Below, one piece after another: positions 34,549 through 44,124 of a stretch of DNA of 50,084 nt. The stretch's first letter is position 1, and the number at the start of each line of letters is the position of its first letter. Where the stretch lies: assembly GCA_913060675.1 (NCBI GenBank), contig CAJXUS010000032.1, positions 1 to 50,084 on the forward strand, read 5' to 3'. Position numbers and translations under genes: made by a program. This DNA is from an uncultured Rhodospirillales bacterium. Lineage in GTDB: Bacteria > Pseudomonadota > Alphaproteobacteria > Kiloniellales > Kiloniellaceae. A model generated the notes under the pieces. That model was not told the origin of the DNA. It ran no database searches and worked only from the letters and a program-made list of their open reading frames with translations.

Positions 34549-35811
34549 TTAATGAAACGGGCATTTTCCTTCTTCAATATGTTGGACAAATTCATCCCGA
34601 AAATGCTTGAGTGTGGCCTGTAATGCCCAAGAGGCCCCAACACCGAGAGCGCAAAATGAATTACCAAAAATAGTATTACAAAGACTATCCAAACGCTCTA
34701 AATCTTCATGTTTACCCTCTCCGGCTTCTATTCGTAGTAGGATTTTAGCTGACCAATCCAAGCCTTCGCGACAAGGTGTGCACTTTCCACATGATTCGTG
34801 ATTAAAAAATTCCGTTATCCGGGTTATGACCTGAACTATACACGTCGTATCATCCAAAACGATCACACCTGCTGAACCCAACATACTGCCTGCAGCAGCG
34901 AGAGAATTAAAATCCAGTCCTATATCAAGTTGATTTTCAGGAAACATTGGCGCCGATACTCCGCCAGGGATGACGGCTTTTATTTTGCCAGAACAGGAAC
35001 CGCCACCATAATTTTCAACGAGTTCGCGTATGGAAATTCCCATTGGCAATTCATACAATCCAGGCCTTTTTACCTGGCCGCTCAGGCAATATAATTTTGG
35101 CCCAGGGCTTTCTTTTGGGCCGATATTTTTAAACCAATCTGGGCCGCGTTCAATAATATGAGGTAAGCAAGCAAATGTTTCGACATTGTTGATAACAGTG
35201 GGACACCCATAGAGCCCCTCTACTGCAGGAAATGGCGGTTTGAGTTTTGGTTGAGCACGGCGTCCTTCTATAGATTCCAAAAGTGCCGTTTCTTCACCAC
35301 AAATATAGGCTCCCGCCCCACGGTGGATATAGACATCAAGGCCGAAACCGCTGCCTAGAATATCAGAACCGAGATACCCTTTCGCGTACGCCTCCTTGAT
35401 AGCATTTTCTACCCTGTTGATGCTTAGTTCATATTCCCCACGGATATAAATATAACAAATCTTGGCACCAATAGCATAGGCCGCAATAACTATGCCCTCG
35501 AGCATCATATGGGGATCTTTTTCCATAAGAGCTCTATCCTTAAAGGTACCGGGTTCCCCCTCATCTGCATTACAACAAAGAAGAGGTGTTTTTTTGGTAT
35601 CCTTTGGAACAAAACTCCACTTCATTCCAGTTGGAAAGCCGGCCCCTCCCCGACCTCTAAGTTTTGACTCTTTAACCGTATCAATCAGGTCATTGGGTTT
35701 ATAGTTGTTCAAAACAGTCGCCAACGATTTATATCCACCGGCATTTTCATAAACACCGATCTCATGACTGTTAGGAATTTCTATATTTCTCAATAAGACC
35801 TTTTCAAACAT
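34549..35811 (-). CDS. nuoF: NADH-quinone oxidoreductase subunit F (NADH/FMN-binding)
   Basis: This 420-residue subunit oxidises NADH with FMN. The FMN/NADH-binding glycine-rich segment is RGRGGAGFPTGMKW near 53. GAGAYICGEETALLESIEG lies near 170. The [4Fe-4S] N3 ligands are in ESCGKCTPCREG near 345 plus a later Cys in the C-terminal domain. It lies between nuoE and nuoG, with an 80-base gap to nuoG. Length and motifs are normal. It accepts electrons from NADH and passes them to the clusters of NuoE and NuoG. Confidence 0.95.
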   Translation of the reverse strand: MFEKVLLRNIEIPNSHEIGVYENAGGYKSLATVLNNYKPNDLIDTVKESKLRGRGGAGFPTGMKWSFVPKDTKKTPLLCCNADEGEPGTFKDRALMEKDPHMMLEGIVIAAYAIGAKICYIYIRGEYELSINRVENAIKEAYAKGYLGSDILGSGFGLDVYIHRGAGAYICGEETALLESIEGRRAQPKLKPPFPAVEGLYGCPTVINNVETFACLPHIIERGPDWFKNIGPKESPGPKLYCLSGQVKRPGLYELPMGISIRELVENYGGGSCSGKIKAVIPGGVSAPMFPENQLDIGLDFNSLAAAGSMLGSAGVIVLDDTTCIVQVITRITEFFNHESCGKCTPCREGLDWSAKILLRIEAGEGKHEDLERLDSLCNTIFGNSFCALGVGASWALQATLKHFRDEFVQHIEEGKCPFH

Positions 35812-35829
35812 GCAGGCTTCAAATCCTCC

Positions 35830-36330
35830 TTACTTATCTCGACTAACGTTCATCCCCATGGCAGATAACCGATCAAGGATCTGATCAATTTTATCTTCAT
35901 CTTGGTTTTCAAAATAATCCTGATTAACCATTAGCGCTGGAGCCTTATCGCAAGCCCCCAAACATTCTACACTTGAGAGACTAAAACGACCGTCTTCAGT
36001 GGTTTCACCCGTTTTGATCTGTAGTCGGTTCTCCAAAAATTTGAGAAGGTTGTCTGCCCGACGCAAAAGACAAGAAACATTTGTGCAGACCTGGATGTGA
36101 AACGTCCCGATAGGTTCGGTATGAAACATGGTGTAGAAAGTAGCCAACTCAAACACCCAAATCTCTGGAACATCAAGGATACCAGCAACTTGTGCCTGAA
36201 CTTCACCGCTGAGATAGCCATGCTGTTTTTGAGCTAGAAACAACGCGGGCATAATGGCTGAACGCCGATTGGGATAGCGATCAGTTATGAGTTCAATTTG
36301 TTCCCTTAAATTGCCAGGCATTCTCGCCAC
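35830..36330 (-). CDS. nuoE: NADH-quinone oxidoreductase subunit E
   Basis: This 166-residue subunit carries the [2Fe-2S] cluster N1a in a thioredoxin-like fold. The ligands are C82 and C87 (CTNVSC) and C123 and C127 (CLGAC). It is part of the NADH-dehydrogenase module with NuoF and NuoG. GTG at 36330 is the preferred start because AAGGAT lies seven bases upstream; an ATG nine bases later (MPGNL) is too far from that site. nuoF starts 18 bases after its stop. Confidence 0.94.
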   Translation of the reverse strand: MARMPGNLREQIELITDRYPNRRSAIMPALFLAQKQHGYLSGEVQAQVAGILDVPEIWVFELATFYTMFHTEPIGTFHIQVCTNVSCLLRRADNLLKFLENRLQIKTGETTEDGRFSLSSVECLGACDKAPALMVNQDYFENQDEDKIDQILDRLSAMGMNVSRDK

Positions 36331-36370
36331 TCACATCCTTTGTTTTCTTATTGATACTTGAATTTATGTA

Positions 36371-37588
36371 TCACTTATCCACTTCTGCAATCACCGGATC
36401 CAGACTTCCGAGCATCGCAATGACATCGGCCAAATATTTCATATTCTTGGTTCCTGTCTCCAACGCCTGTAAATTAACAAAAGAAGGCGCGCGTATTTTC
36501 ATCCGGAAGGGTTTTTCACTGCCATCACTGATGATGTAGAACCCAATTTCTCCTTTGGGAGCTTCAATCGGGACATAGACTTCCCCCTTCGGCACCTTGA
36601 ACCCATAAGCCGAGAGCTCAAAATGGTGGATATGTGTTTCCATCGAACAACCGAGTAAGTCCTTATCCACGGGAAAGGCTATCGTGGGGATATCTATCAG
36701 GAATGGTCCCTCAGTCATCTGAGCAAGACATTGCCGTACCATCTGAATGCTTTCGCGAATTTCATCAACCCTACATATCCAGCGATCATAACAATCACCG
36801 TTTTCGCGAACGACTACATTGAAATCTAAGCGGTCATATATTTCGTAAGGACTATCCCGTCGAATATCCCAATTCACACCAGATGCCCTCAGATTAGGGC
36901 CACTTAAGCCAATGTCGATGGCATCTTCGGCAGCGACAACACCAATATCCCTGGTTCTTTTGAGGAAAATTCTATTTTTGGCAACAAGTTGTTCATAATC
37001 GCTCAGTCTATCAGAAAGAATATCACAAAATTCTAATATCCTCTCAACCGCCCCTTCGGGGAGATCTTCACGTACGCCGCCAATCCGGCAAAAAGAAGTA
37101 TGCATGCGAGCACCAGAAATCATTTCCATGATATCCATGACCATTTCCCGCTCTCTCATACAATATAACAGTGTTGTCATGGCCCCAAGATCCATCGGCA
37201 AGGCACCAACAATCAAAAGATGGCCGGAAATCCGGGATAATTCAGCCATCATTACCCGAATATACTGACCTCTTTCAGGGGCCTGAATATCAAGTAATTT
37301 TTCGACCGCAAGAACATAAGCAAGATTTGTTGAGGGTGGGCAGACGTAGTCCAACCGATCTGTTAAGGGGATAATTTGGGTATAGGTAAAATCCTCCGCC
37401 AGTTTTTCCGTTCCTCGGTGCAGATATCCTATATGGGGGCTCGTGCGTTCGACGATTTCACCATCAAGTTCGAGAACCAGCCGCAGAACACCATGCGTAC
37501 TTGGATGTTGAGGCCCAAGGTTGAGGAGAACTTCCTTTGTTCCCTCGGAGTTAGAACCCGTTTCATTCAAAACTGTGACATTCGTCAT
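36371..37588 (-). CDS. nuoD: NADH-quinone oxidoreductase subunit D
   Basis: This 405-residue 49-kDa-type subunit lines the quinone-binding cavity with NuoB and resembles the large subunit of NiFe hydrogenases. Blocks include LGPQHPSTHGVLRLVLELDG near 27, where the His lies at the quinone headgroup, and GYLHRGTEKLAE near 53. The C-terminus has the usual Asp and Arg-rich end in SLDPVIAEVDK. The start follows the nuoC stop at once, as TGAGATG, so the two genes are coupled. Unlike in Escherichia coli, nuoC and nuoD are separate genes. Confidence 0.95.
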   Translation of the reverse strand: MTNVTVLNETGSNSEGTKEVLLNLGPQHPSTHGVLRLVLELDGEIVERTSPHIGYLHRGTEKLAEDFTYTQIIPLTDRLDYVCPPSTNLAYVLAVEKLLDIQAPERGQYIRVMMAELSRISGHLLIVGALPMDLGAMTTLLYCMREREMVMDIMEMISGARMHTSFCRIGGVREDLPEGAVERILEFCDILSDRLSDYEQLVAKNRIFLKRTRDIGVVAAEDAIDIGLSGPNLRASGVNWDIRRDSPYEIYDRLDFNVVVRENGDCYDRWICRVDEIRESIQMVRQCLAQMTEGPFLIDIPTIAFPVDKDLLGCSMETHIHHFELSAYGFKVPKGEVYVPIEAPKGEIGFYIISDGSEKPFRMKIRAPSFVNLQALETGTKNMKYLADVIAMLGSLDPVIAEVDK

Positions 37589-37589
37589 C

Positions 37590-38108
37590 TCAGTTTATGC
37601 TCCCCGGTTCTTCGCCATAAGGATTATAGGCATCATTATATCCCTTGGTCGGAAAGTCCTTACACATAGGATAACCTTCGAACTCATCCCACATATAAAT
37701 GCGTTTCAAATTTGGATGTCCATCAAAAATAATGCCATACATGTCAAATGTTTCCCGTTCGTGCCAATTAGCCGTCCGCCAAACTCCTGTGACTGTGGGG
37801 ATATGAGGTTGTTGACCTTTCTGGGGATCATCAAGCCGACACTTGACCCTGAGACGATATCTTAGGGGGATAGAGTATAGATGGTAAACGACTTCGAAAC
37901 GACGGTTGTCTGGGTGGTGATCAACCCCGCAAAGATCAGATAAAAAGTTGAATTTTAATGTCGGATCATTCTTTAAATAGTGGCAGAGATCAACGACATA
38001 ATCGGGATTTACTTTAAGACAGTGCATATCAATACCTGCTCCGCCATAGTGTACACGGCTTCCAAAGTGCTTGATAATTTGATCACAAAAATCAGCGGCC
38101 TCTACCAT
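37590..38108 (-). CDS. nuoC: NADH-quinone oxidoreductase subunit C
   Basis: This 172-residue 30-kDa-type subunit has the diagnostic block ANWHERETFDMYGIIFDGHPNLKRI near 112 to 136, which packs against NuoD. It has no cofactor. It overlaps the nuoB stop by one base (TAATG) and ends two bases before nuoD. The frame ends with EEPGSIN after YNDAYNPYGEEP. Length is slightly under that of many homologues but complete. Confidence 0.93.
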   Translation of the reverse strand: MVEAADFCDQIIKHFGSRVHYGGAGIDMHCLKVNPDYVVDLCHYLKNDPTLKFNFLSDLCGVDHHPDNRRFEVVYHLYSIPLRYRLRVKCRLDDPQKGQQPHIPTVTGVWRTANWHERETFDMYGIIFDGHPNLKRIYMWDEFEGYPMCKDFPTKGYNDAYNPYGEEPGSIN

Positions 38109-38695
38109 TATGATTTCCTGTCCTTTTGCTCTTGAGCTCCTGGAGTTGGAAAATCAAATTCTTTGTTTAAATCTGACGAAGGTGGTAATTCGGGCATTTC
38201 CAAAAGACCCTCTGATGGATCTCTTCTGAGGACATAACTGCGTTTGATTTTTTCTTGCAGTAAGAGCAACCCATGCATCAGAGCTTCTGGTCGGGGAGGA
38301 CAGCCAGGAACATGTACGTCAACGGGGACAATCAGTTCTGATCCCTGAACCACTGCATAAGTGTTATATACACCGCCTGAAATAGCACAGGTTCCCATGG
38401 CCACAACCCAACGAGGTTCTGGCATTTGGTCATATAGGCGACGGATAACGGGGGCAAACTTTTTGGTTACGGTCCCCGCAATAATCATAACATCCGATTG
38501 ACGTGGAGACGGTCTGAAAACCACGCCAAAACGATCAAGATCATAACGCGAACAGCCTGTTGATATCATTTCTATGGCGCAACAGGCGATACCAAAAGTT
38601 TCGGGCCAGAGTGAGGATTGTCGGCTCCAGTTTATGATGCTGTCTGTGGTGCTGAAAAAAACATTGTCAGGAAAGCGGTTTTCTAGGACTCCCAT
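38108..38695 (-). CDS. nuoB: NADH-quinone oxidoreductase subunit B
   Basis: This 195-residue subunit carries [4Fe-4S] cluster N2, the last electron carrier before quinone. The ligands are the tandem C38-C39, C103 and C132. I chose the ATG at 38695 ([11 protein letters not shown]): AAAGGAGC lies seven bases upstream. A more distal ATG at 38716 encompasses that ribosome site and has none of its own. The start overlaps the nuoA end by 13 bases, which indicates translational coupling. The C-terminal tail (beyond about 170) is polar. Confidence 0.95.
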   Translation of the reverse strand: MGVLENRFPDNVFFSTTDSIINWSRQSSLWPETFGIACCAIEMISTGCSRYDLDRFGVVFRPSPRQSDVMIIAGTVTKKFAPVIRRLYDQMPEPRWVVAMGTCAISGGVYNTYAVVQGSELIVPVDVHVPGCPPRPEALMHGLLLLQEKIKRSYVLRRDPSEGLLEMPELPPSSDLNKEFDFPTPGAQEQKDRKS

Positions 38696-39051
38696 TCTAG
38701 TGCTCCTTTTGCCCATGCATATATGAACCCTACTAACAGCAAGAAGATAAACACGAACATTTCGAGATATCCTATAAAGCTGATTTCATTGAGAACGACA
38801 GCCCAAGGGAAAAGAAACATCGCTTCGACATCAAAGACGACAAACAAAATAGCGACGACAAAAAATTGATTCCTGAAAAGTCCACCAGAAGCTTCCCCCC
38901 AGTGATCAACACCACATTCATATGGTCGGTTTTTTTCAGGATAAGGATTATGAGGACGTACGAGTGACCCAACCCAAAGTATCAGGACTGCTAGAACGCC
39001 AGCAGCTGCTGCCATCAATAAAACCGGGACATAATCACTGAGCATGTGCAC
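38683..39051 (-). CDS. nuoA: NADH-quinone oxidoreductase subunit A
   Basis: This 122-residue membrane subunit has three transmembrane helices (about 8 to 28, 66 to 86 and 94 to 114). The conserved loop [14 protein letters not shown] (around 41 to 54), containing the Cys that marks the active/deactive transition region, lies between the first two. It normally opens the nuo operon. Here it comes after nuoN and thus follows the membrane-arm genes. The 88-base gap before it (39052..39139) is large enough for an internal promoter. Confidence 0.94.
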   Translation of the reverse strand: MHMLSDYVPVLLMAAAAGVLAVLILWVGSLVRPHNPYPEKNRPYECGVDHWGEASGGLFRNQFFVVAILFVVFDVEAMFLFPWAVVLNEISFIGYLEMFVFIFLLLVGFIYAWAKGALEWES

Positions 39052-39139
39052 TGCTCCTCTGAAAGTATTTCTTTCAGTTATTTGATTGCGGGATTCCCCA
39101 ACAACTACTCTACGAGCGCAAGCATCACTATGCCCTATT

Positions 39140-40618
39140 TTATGATAAAAAACTACTCGTTAGTGTAATTACATTAGAGAACACGGCACTTTGCGCCTGC
39201 GTAAGAAACCAAACCGGGGCAAGCCCAATGCCAATTGTGCCAACGATAGTAACGCCAAGAACCACGCGTATAGCGGGTGACAATGCCAATTCACATTTAC
39301 CTATTGGTTCTTTCATATACATAAGCATGACAATTCGGATGTAAAAATAAGCTGCTACAGCACTCATCAAAACGGCAAAAACAGCCAAGGCCACATACCC
39401 CTCTTCAATGAGAGCAACCAGTATATAGAATTTGGCAAAAAAACCTGCTGTCGGAGGAATACCTGCTAAAGAGAACAAAAATACAAGTGTAAGGAAGGCC
39501 CACCCTGGATGGATACTCGCAAAACCTGAATAGTTTTCTATTAGATTGTTTTCAGAACCTTCTCTTTGCATCATTGTCACAACAGCAAAAAGACCAAAGT
39601 TCATGAAGGCATATATCAATAAATAGAACATCACACTTGAAATACCTTCATCCCCTCCCGCAACGAGGCCCAATAACAAAAAACCGGCATGAGCGATACT
39701 CGAATAGGCAAGCATCCGTTTAATGTTGGTCTGGACAAGTGCAACAAAACTCCCGAGGGCCATCGTTAGGACAGAAATGATAATTACAATGTTGATCCAG
39801 ATCTCGGCCAGCGGCGTCATGCTGTTTAAGAAAATACGTAGAATAATAGCAAAAGATGCCGCCTTGGATCCCACAGACAAAAAGGCTGTAATGGGAGTTG
39901 GTGCCCCTTCATAAACATCAGGCACCCACATATGTAGAGGGACAACCCCTACTTTGAAGAATAATCCTACCAACAAAAATAGTACGGCCAAAATGAGTAA
40001 AAAATCCGGTGTTGAATTTTGGGTTAAAGCAGAAGAAATTGCGGTTAACTGAGTAGTTCCTGTTACACCGTAAACAAGAGAAAGGCCGTAAAGAAAAATA
40101 CCAGAGGAGACAGCACCAAGGATCACGTATTTTAGTGCTGCCTCATTGGATTTTGGGTTCTTTCTTCGAAACCCTACCAAGACATAAAATGAAAAAGCCT
40201 GAAGTTCCAGTCCCATATAAATGACCAATAAATCCAGCCCAGAGATCATAATCATCATACCCGTCACGGCAAACAGGATCAGAACATGATATTCACCCTC
40301 AACGATATTCTCCTGCTCCAGGTAACGTCCGGACATTAGAAGGGTTATGGCAGCAGAAAATAAAATGACTGCTTTAAAGAAAAGCGCAAAGGGATCAATG
40401 ACAAAGCTATTTCCAAAAACGGCTTGAGATGTATTAATAACCCAAAAGGAAACAGCAGCAGCTGTCAAGATTACGATTAAGGCAGTCCCAGTTAACCACG
40501 CCCCAAGGTTTCGTTTGATGAATAAAGATCCAATAAGGATTAGACAGGCACCTAAAACAACAACGATCTCCGGGCTACTGGCTATGATTGACTGAAGTAT
40601 GGCTTGTTTGTCCATCAT
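39140..40618 (-). CDS. nuoN: NADH-quinone oxidoreductase subunit N (antiporter-like)
   Basis: This 492-residue antiporter-like subunit of the membrane arm has about 14 helices and pumps protons in complex I. It keeps the Lys of TM7 (FFKVGVVPLHMWVPDVYEGA near 215 to 234) and the second Lys in GSKAASFAI near 249. QTNIKRMLAYSSIAHAGF near 300 is typical NuoN. Length is normal. It starts eight bases after nuoM, with GAGGAA as ribosome site. It is one of four antiporter-like subunits encoded in this operon. Confidence 0.94.
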   Translation of the reverse strand: MMDKQAILQSIIASSPEIVVVLGACLILIGSLFIKRNLGAWLTGTALIVILTAAAVSFWVINTSQAVFGNSFVIDPFALFFKAVILFSAAITLLMSGRYLEQENIVEGEYHVLILFAVTGMMIMISGLDLLVIYMGLELQAFSFYVLVGFRRKNPKSNEAALKYVILGAVSSGIFLYGLSLVYGVTGTTQLTAISSALTQNSTPDFLLILAVLFLLVGLFFKVGVVPLHMWVPDVYEGAPTPITAFLSVGSKAASFAIILRIFLNSMTPLAEIWINIVIIISVLTMALGSFVALVQTNIKRMLAYSSIAHAGFLLLGLVAGGDEGISSVMFYLLIYAFMNFGLFAVVTMMQREGSENNLIENYSGFASIHPGWAFLTLVFLFSLAGIPPTAGFFAKFYILVALIEEGYVALAVFAVLMSAVAAYFYIRIVMLMYMKEPIGKCELALSPAIRVVLGVTIVGTIGIGLAPVWFLTQAQSAVFSNVITLTSSFLS

Positions 40619-40625
40619 TTCCTCT

Positions 40626-42092
40626 TTATGGCCTATGAACCTGAACTAACAGGTTATCCAGAGTGGGGGTCACGATATCGAGGAAGAGCTTGGGATAGAA
40701 CCCAACCCAAAACACCAAGACGGCTAATGTCACAAGTCCAACCACTTCACGACGATCAACATCCCAGAGAGTTTTTCCTCCAAAAGAGGAAACTGGGCCA
40801 AGTGCCACCTGACGAAACATCTTCAGCATGTAAGCGGCTGCCAGCATTGCACCGACGATGGCTAAGGCACCCATATAAATGTTCACTCCGAAAGCCCCCG
40901 ACAGGACCAGAAATTCACCGATAAATCCATTGGTACCGGGAACCGCCATGGAAGCCAAAGCAAACAGCCCTAAGAACAGGGTATAGATCGGGATCATTTT
41001 CATCAGACCGCCATAATCGGCGATACGTCGCGTGTGCGTGCGTTCGTAAATCAACCCAATAACCAGAAACAATGCCCCCGTGGTAATACCGTGATTAAAC
41101 ATTTGTAAAACAGCCCCGGTTACCCCGTTCGAATTAAAAGTAAACAAGCCCAGTGTCACAAAGCCCATATGACTAACGCTGGAATAAGCGATCAATTTTT
41201 TCAGATCTGTTTGGGCAAGAGCCAAAAACCCTCCATAGACAATAGCCAGGGCCGAAAACGCTAAAATTAGGGGAGCAAAGAATAAAGACGCATCTGGTAA
41301 CATCGGCAGTGAAAACCGCAGGAACCCATAAGCCCCCATTTTCAAGAGCACCCCGGCCAAAATAATACTGCCAGCTGTAGGCGCTTCAACATGGGCGTCT
41401 GGTAACCAAGTATGAACCGGAACCATTGGTACTTTGACGGCAAAAGCCACAAGAAAAGCAAAGAAAACCCAGGCCTGGATTTCAAAACTATACTCTGACG
41501 CCATCAAGGTCAGGATATCGAAGGTTCGGCCACTTTCCAGATACAACACAATGATGCCAACCAGGAATAACAAACTCCCCGCTAGAGTATAGAGAAAGAA
41601 CTTAAACGCAGCATAAACCCGGTTCTTGCCCCCCCAGACACCAATAATTAAATACATCGGGATCAGCATAGCTTCCCAGAGAACGTAAAATAAAAACAGA
41701 TCCAAGGCAGAGAAAACGCCAAGCATCAGACTTTGCATCACCAATAGGCTGATCATGAATTCTTTGATTTTGGTGGTGATCGCCTGCCAGGAGGCCAGGA
41801 CACAAACCCAGCCAAGTAAAGCGGTCAGGAAAATGAACAACACGCTGATGCCATCAACCCCGAGAGAGTAGGAAATACCAAGATTAGGCACCCATTCCAG
41901 CGTTTCACGAAACTGCATATCAGGGGTCGTCTTGTCAAAACTCACAATCAACAGAAGTGCCAACAAGAAGTCAGCTACCGTGAAGATAAGCGCAACCCAG
42001 CGAATGGTGGTGCGACTGGACATGAATAACAGAGAAATAACCCCAACGAGAGGCAGAAAGATAATAAGACTGAGAATGGGAATATCGGTCAT
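40626..42092 (-). CDS. nuoM: NADH-quinone oxidoreductase subunit M (antiporter-like)
   Basis: This 488-residue protein is a typical NuoM with about 14 transmembrane helices. Functional marks are the TM5 Glu (LFYVLWEAMLIPMYLIIG near 130 to 147), the TM7 Lys in AFAVKVPMVPVHTWLPDAH near 219, and GVLLKMGAYGFLRF near 248. It forms one proton channel of complex I. It lies between the MrpD/NuoL-like gene and nuoN in the usual order for this end of the membrane arm. Confidence 0.95.
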   Translation of the reverse strand: MTDIPILSLIIFLPLVGVISLLFMSSRTTIRWVALIFTVADFLLALLLIVSFDKTTPDMQFRETLEWVPNLGISYSLGVDGISVLFIFLTALLGWVCVLASWQAITTKIKEFMISLLVMQSLMLGVFSALDLFLFYVLWEAMLIPMYLIIGVWGGKNRVYAAFKFFLYTLAGSLLFLVGIIVLYLESGRTFDILTLMASEYSFEIQAWVFFAFLVAFAVKVPMVPVHTWLPDAHVEAPTAGSIILAGVLLKMGAYGFLRFSLPMLPDASLFFAPLILAFSALAIVYGGFLALAQTDLKKLIAYSSVSHMGFVTLGLFTFNSNGVTGAVLQMFNHGITTGALFLVIGLIYERTHTRRIADYGGLMKMIPIYTLFLGLFALASMAVPGTNGFIGEFLVLSGAFGVNIYMGALAIVGAMLAAAYMLKMFRQVALGPVSSFGGKTLWDVDRREVVGLVTLAVLVFWVGFYPKLFLDIVTPTLDNLLVQVHRP

Positions 42093-42101
42093 ATCACTCC
42101 C

Positions 42102-43877
42102 TTATCTCAGCCAGCCAAAGGTATAAAGCGCAATACAAACCAGAAGTCCTGCGACCATATACATCGCATAATGACTGACGACACCGGTTTGTAATTGGCG
42201 AACCTTAGCTCCACACATAAGAGCCGTTCGTGCAACACCGTTAACGACAGCATCGATAACAGAAATATCAAAACGAAGACTTATCTTGGCGCTACCGTGA
42301 AGCATACGAAGGATTACAGTGTCTGAAAGTTCACTTAGATTTTTTTCCCACCAAGTCACAGGTTTTTGCGCAAACCACATGAACAACAATGCGCCTTTGC
42401 GGTAAAACCAATCCGTATCCAGACTGATGGTTTTTTCCGGGTCTAATGACCTGAGTAAAAGGACAAACCCAGCAGCGGTAAACATTAAAATACTGAGACT
42501 GCTGGTAATATGAGCCCCCGTATAAGGAATAAATTCAACCGGGTGTGGCAAGAGATTATAGAGCAGGCCTGGAAAGACACCGATACCAATGCAAAGAGTT
42601 GCTGCAATTCCCATAGCCAATAGCATATTAAGAGGTGGTTCAGGGGGACGTAGGCCACAATCTTTACCAAAGAACATATAATAAGGCAGCTTAAGGCCAG
42701 TATGCAGGAAGGTTCCAGAAGAGGCGACGGTCAACAGTAATACTATGATCGCTCTGTTATCGCCCGCCGCAGCAGCAATCACCATAGATTTGGTGACAAA
42801 ACCGCTAAACAATGGGAAAGCCGAGATCGCAAAAGCCCCAATCATGTATAGAAATACCGTCCAAGGCATGGATCGATACAACCCACCCATTTCTGTCAAT
42901 TTACGGCATCCTGTCATATGAATAACAGCCCCCGCCCCCATAAACAGCAACCCCTTATAAATGATATGGGCAAAAGCATGCGAACTAGAGCCGTTAAGAG
43001 CCATTTCGGTACCAATCCCGACGCCCACAACCATGTAGCCAACCTGACTAACGATGTGATAGGCCAGCAGACGCCGACAGTCATTTTCGAGAACGGCATA
43101 GATGACACCATACAATGCCATGATAACGCCCAGCCAAATCAAAATTTCTGTCCCGGGAAATGTCCTGATTAAGACATAAACGGCTGTTTTAGTTGTGAAA
43201 GCACTTAAAAATACCGCACCAGTAACGGTTGCTTCGGGGTAGGCATCCGTTAGCCAGGCATTAAGGGGCGGCACTGCGGCGTTCAAGAGGAAAGACAATA
43301 ATATTAAATTGAATGCCAACCCACCACCCTTTCCTGCCTCGTCCACCAATGGACCAAAAAAGAAAGAGCCCGTCTCAATACCATGCAAGACGATACCGCC
43401 AAACAGCATTACGCCCCCGGTTACATGTACAAGGAGATAGCGATATCCGGCTCTTGTTGCTTGTTCTTGGTGCGAAGCAAAAATTAAATAAGCAGAAGCA
43501 AAGGCCATTACTTCCCATGAGACCAGCAAAATAAACCAGTCCCCAGCAAACACCACGCCAAGCGCAGAACCCACATATAGAAAAGCAGCCACATGTTGGG
43601 GCGTATCACGAACATGGAGGCTATAAAGACACCCTATAAAGGCCATGACCGTAAAGACCCAGGCAAAGACCAGAGAAAGTTTGTCGACCTTGCCGACCAA
43701 TAAATGGACATTGACAAATTCAAATGAACCGTAATCCCCTGGGGACATGGTTGCTACGCTGGCTACGGCAAGCAGCGGCACAAGTAACAGCCAAATTTTC
43801 CGCCATTGAGATTTAAGCAGGGGAATTATCAATGCTCCTACAACAAATAGAAGACCGGGATGGATCCATTCAATCAT
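42102..43877 (-). CDS. MrpD/NuoL-like antiporter subunit (occupies the NuoL position)
   Basis: This 591-residue subunit sits where nuoL would be. It has an antiporter core of about 14 helices and a C-terminal extension of about 100 residues that could act as the lateral element of NuoL. The core is closer to MrpD than to NuoL: TTKTAVYVLIR has the MrpD-type Lys (K230), and E122 of WEVMAF is present. The Lys of TM7 that is nearly universal in these pumps is Asn (N199, in LLNAAVPPLNAWLTDAY). I chose ATG 43877 (MIEWIHPG), with GAGGAC upstream and an 8-base overlap with the small gene; an upstream ATG at 43916 lies inside that gene. Confidence 0.88.
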   Translation of the reverse strand: MIEWIHPGLLFVVGALIIPLLKSQWRKIWLLLVPLLAVASVATMSPGDYGSFEFVNVHLLVGKVDKLSLVFAWVFTVMAFIGCLYSLHVRDTPQHVAAFLYVGSALGVVFAGDWFILLVSWEVMAFASAYLIFASHQEQATRAGYRYLLVHVTGGVMLFGGIVLHGIETGSFFFGPLVDEAGKGGGLAFNLILLSFLLNAAVPPLNAWLTDAYPEATVTGAVFLSAFTTKTAVYVLIRTFPGTEILIWLGVIMALYGVIYAVLENDCRRLLAYHIVSQVGYMVVGVGIGTEMALNGSSSHAFAHIIYKGLLFMGAGAVIHMTGCRKLTEMGGLYRSMPWTVFLYMIGAFAISAFPLFSGFVTKSMVIAAAAGDNRAIIVLLLTVASSGTFLHTGLKLPYYMFFGKDCGLRPPEPPLNMLLAMGIAATLCIGIGVFPGLLYNLLPHPVEFIPYTGAHITSSLSILMFTAAGFVLLLRSLDPEKTISLDTDWFYRKGALLFMWFAQKPVTWWEKNLSELSDTVILRMLHGSAKISLRFDISVIDAVVNGVARTALMCGAKVRQLQTGVVSHYAMYMVAGLLVCIALYTFGWLR

Positions 43878-44124
43878 AATAGTCCTCATCCCGCATAATG
43901 CGCCCTTGATGACCAATCGCCTTACTTACAACGATGATGACAACACAAGACAAGAAGCCAAAACCGGCCCACCACCCAGAGAGATCATCCCAAAAGAATT
44001 CACCATGATCTCGTTCAACCAGAAAATCAGCAATCACAACAGTGACCAAGACGATAACAAGCGCACGTCGCCGCCAATTAGCAAATTTAGTATCTCCAAA
44101 GAAATGAACAATTTTTGCAATCAT
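43870..44124 (-). CDS. Small two-helix membrane protein in the nuo operon
   Basis: I do not recognise this 84-residue protein. It has two hydrophobic segments, about 20 to 36 and 51 to 67, with a charged loop between them (ERDHGEFFWDDL) and an acidic end (RDEDYYD). It overlaps its upstream neighbour by four bases (ATGA) and its downstream neighbour by eight. It is thus translationally coupled to both MrpD-like subunits. The context suggests an accessory or assembly subunit of this complex I form that joins the extra antiporter-like protein. It could also help to anchor the Mrp-like pair; there is no direct evidence. Confidence 0.8.
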   Translation of the reverse strand: MIAKIVHFFGDTKFANWRRRALVIVLVTVVIADFLVERDHGEFFWDDLSGWWAGFGFLSCVVIIVVSKAIGHQGRIMRDEDYYD

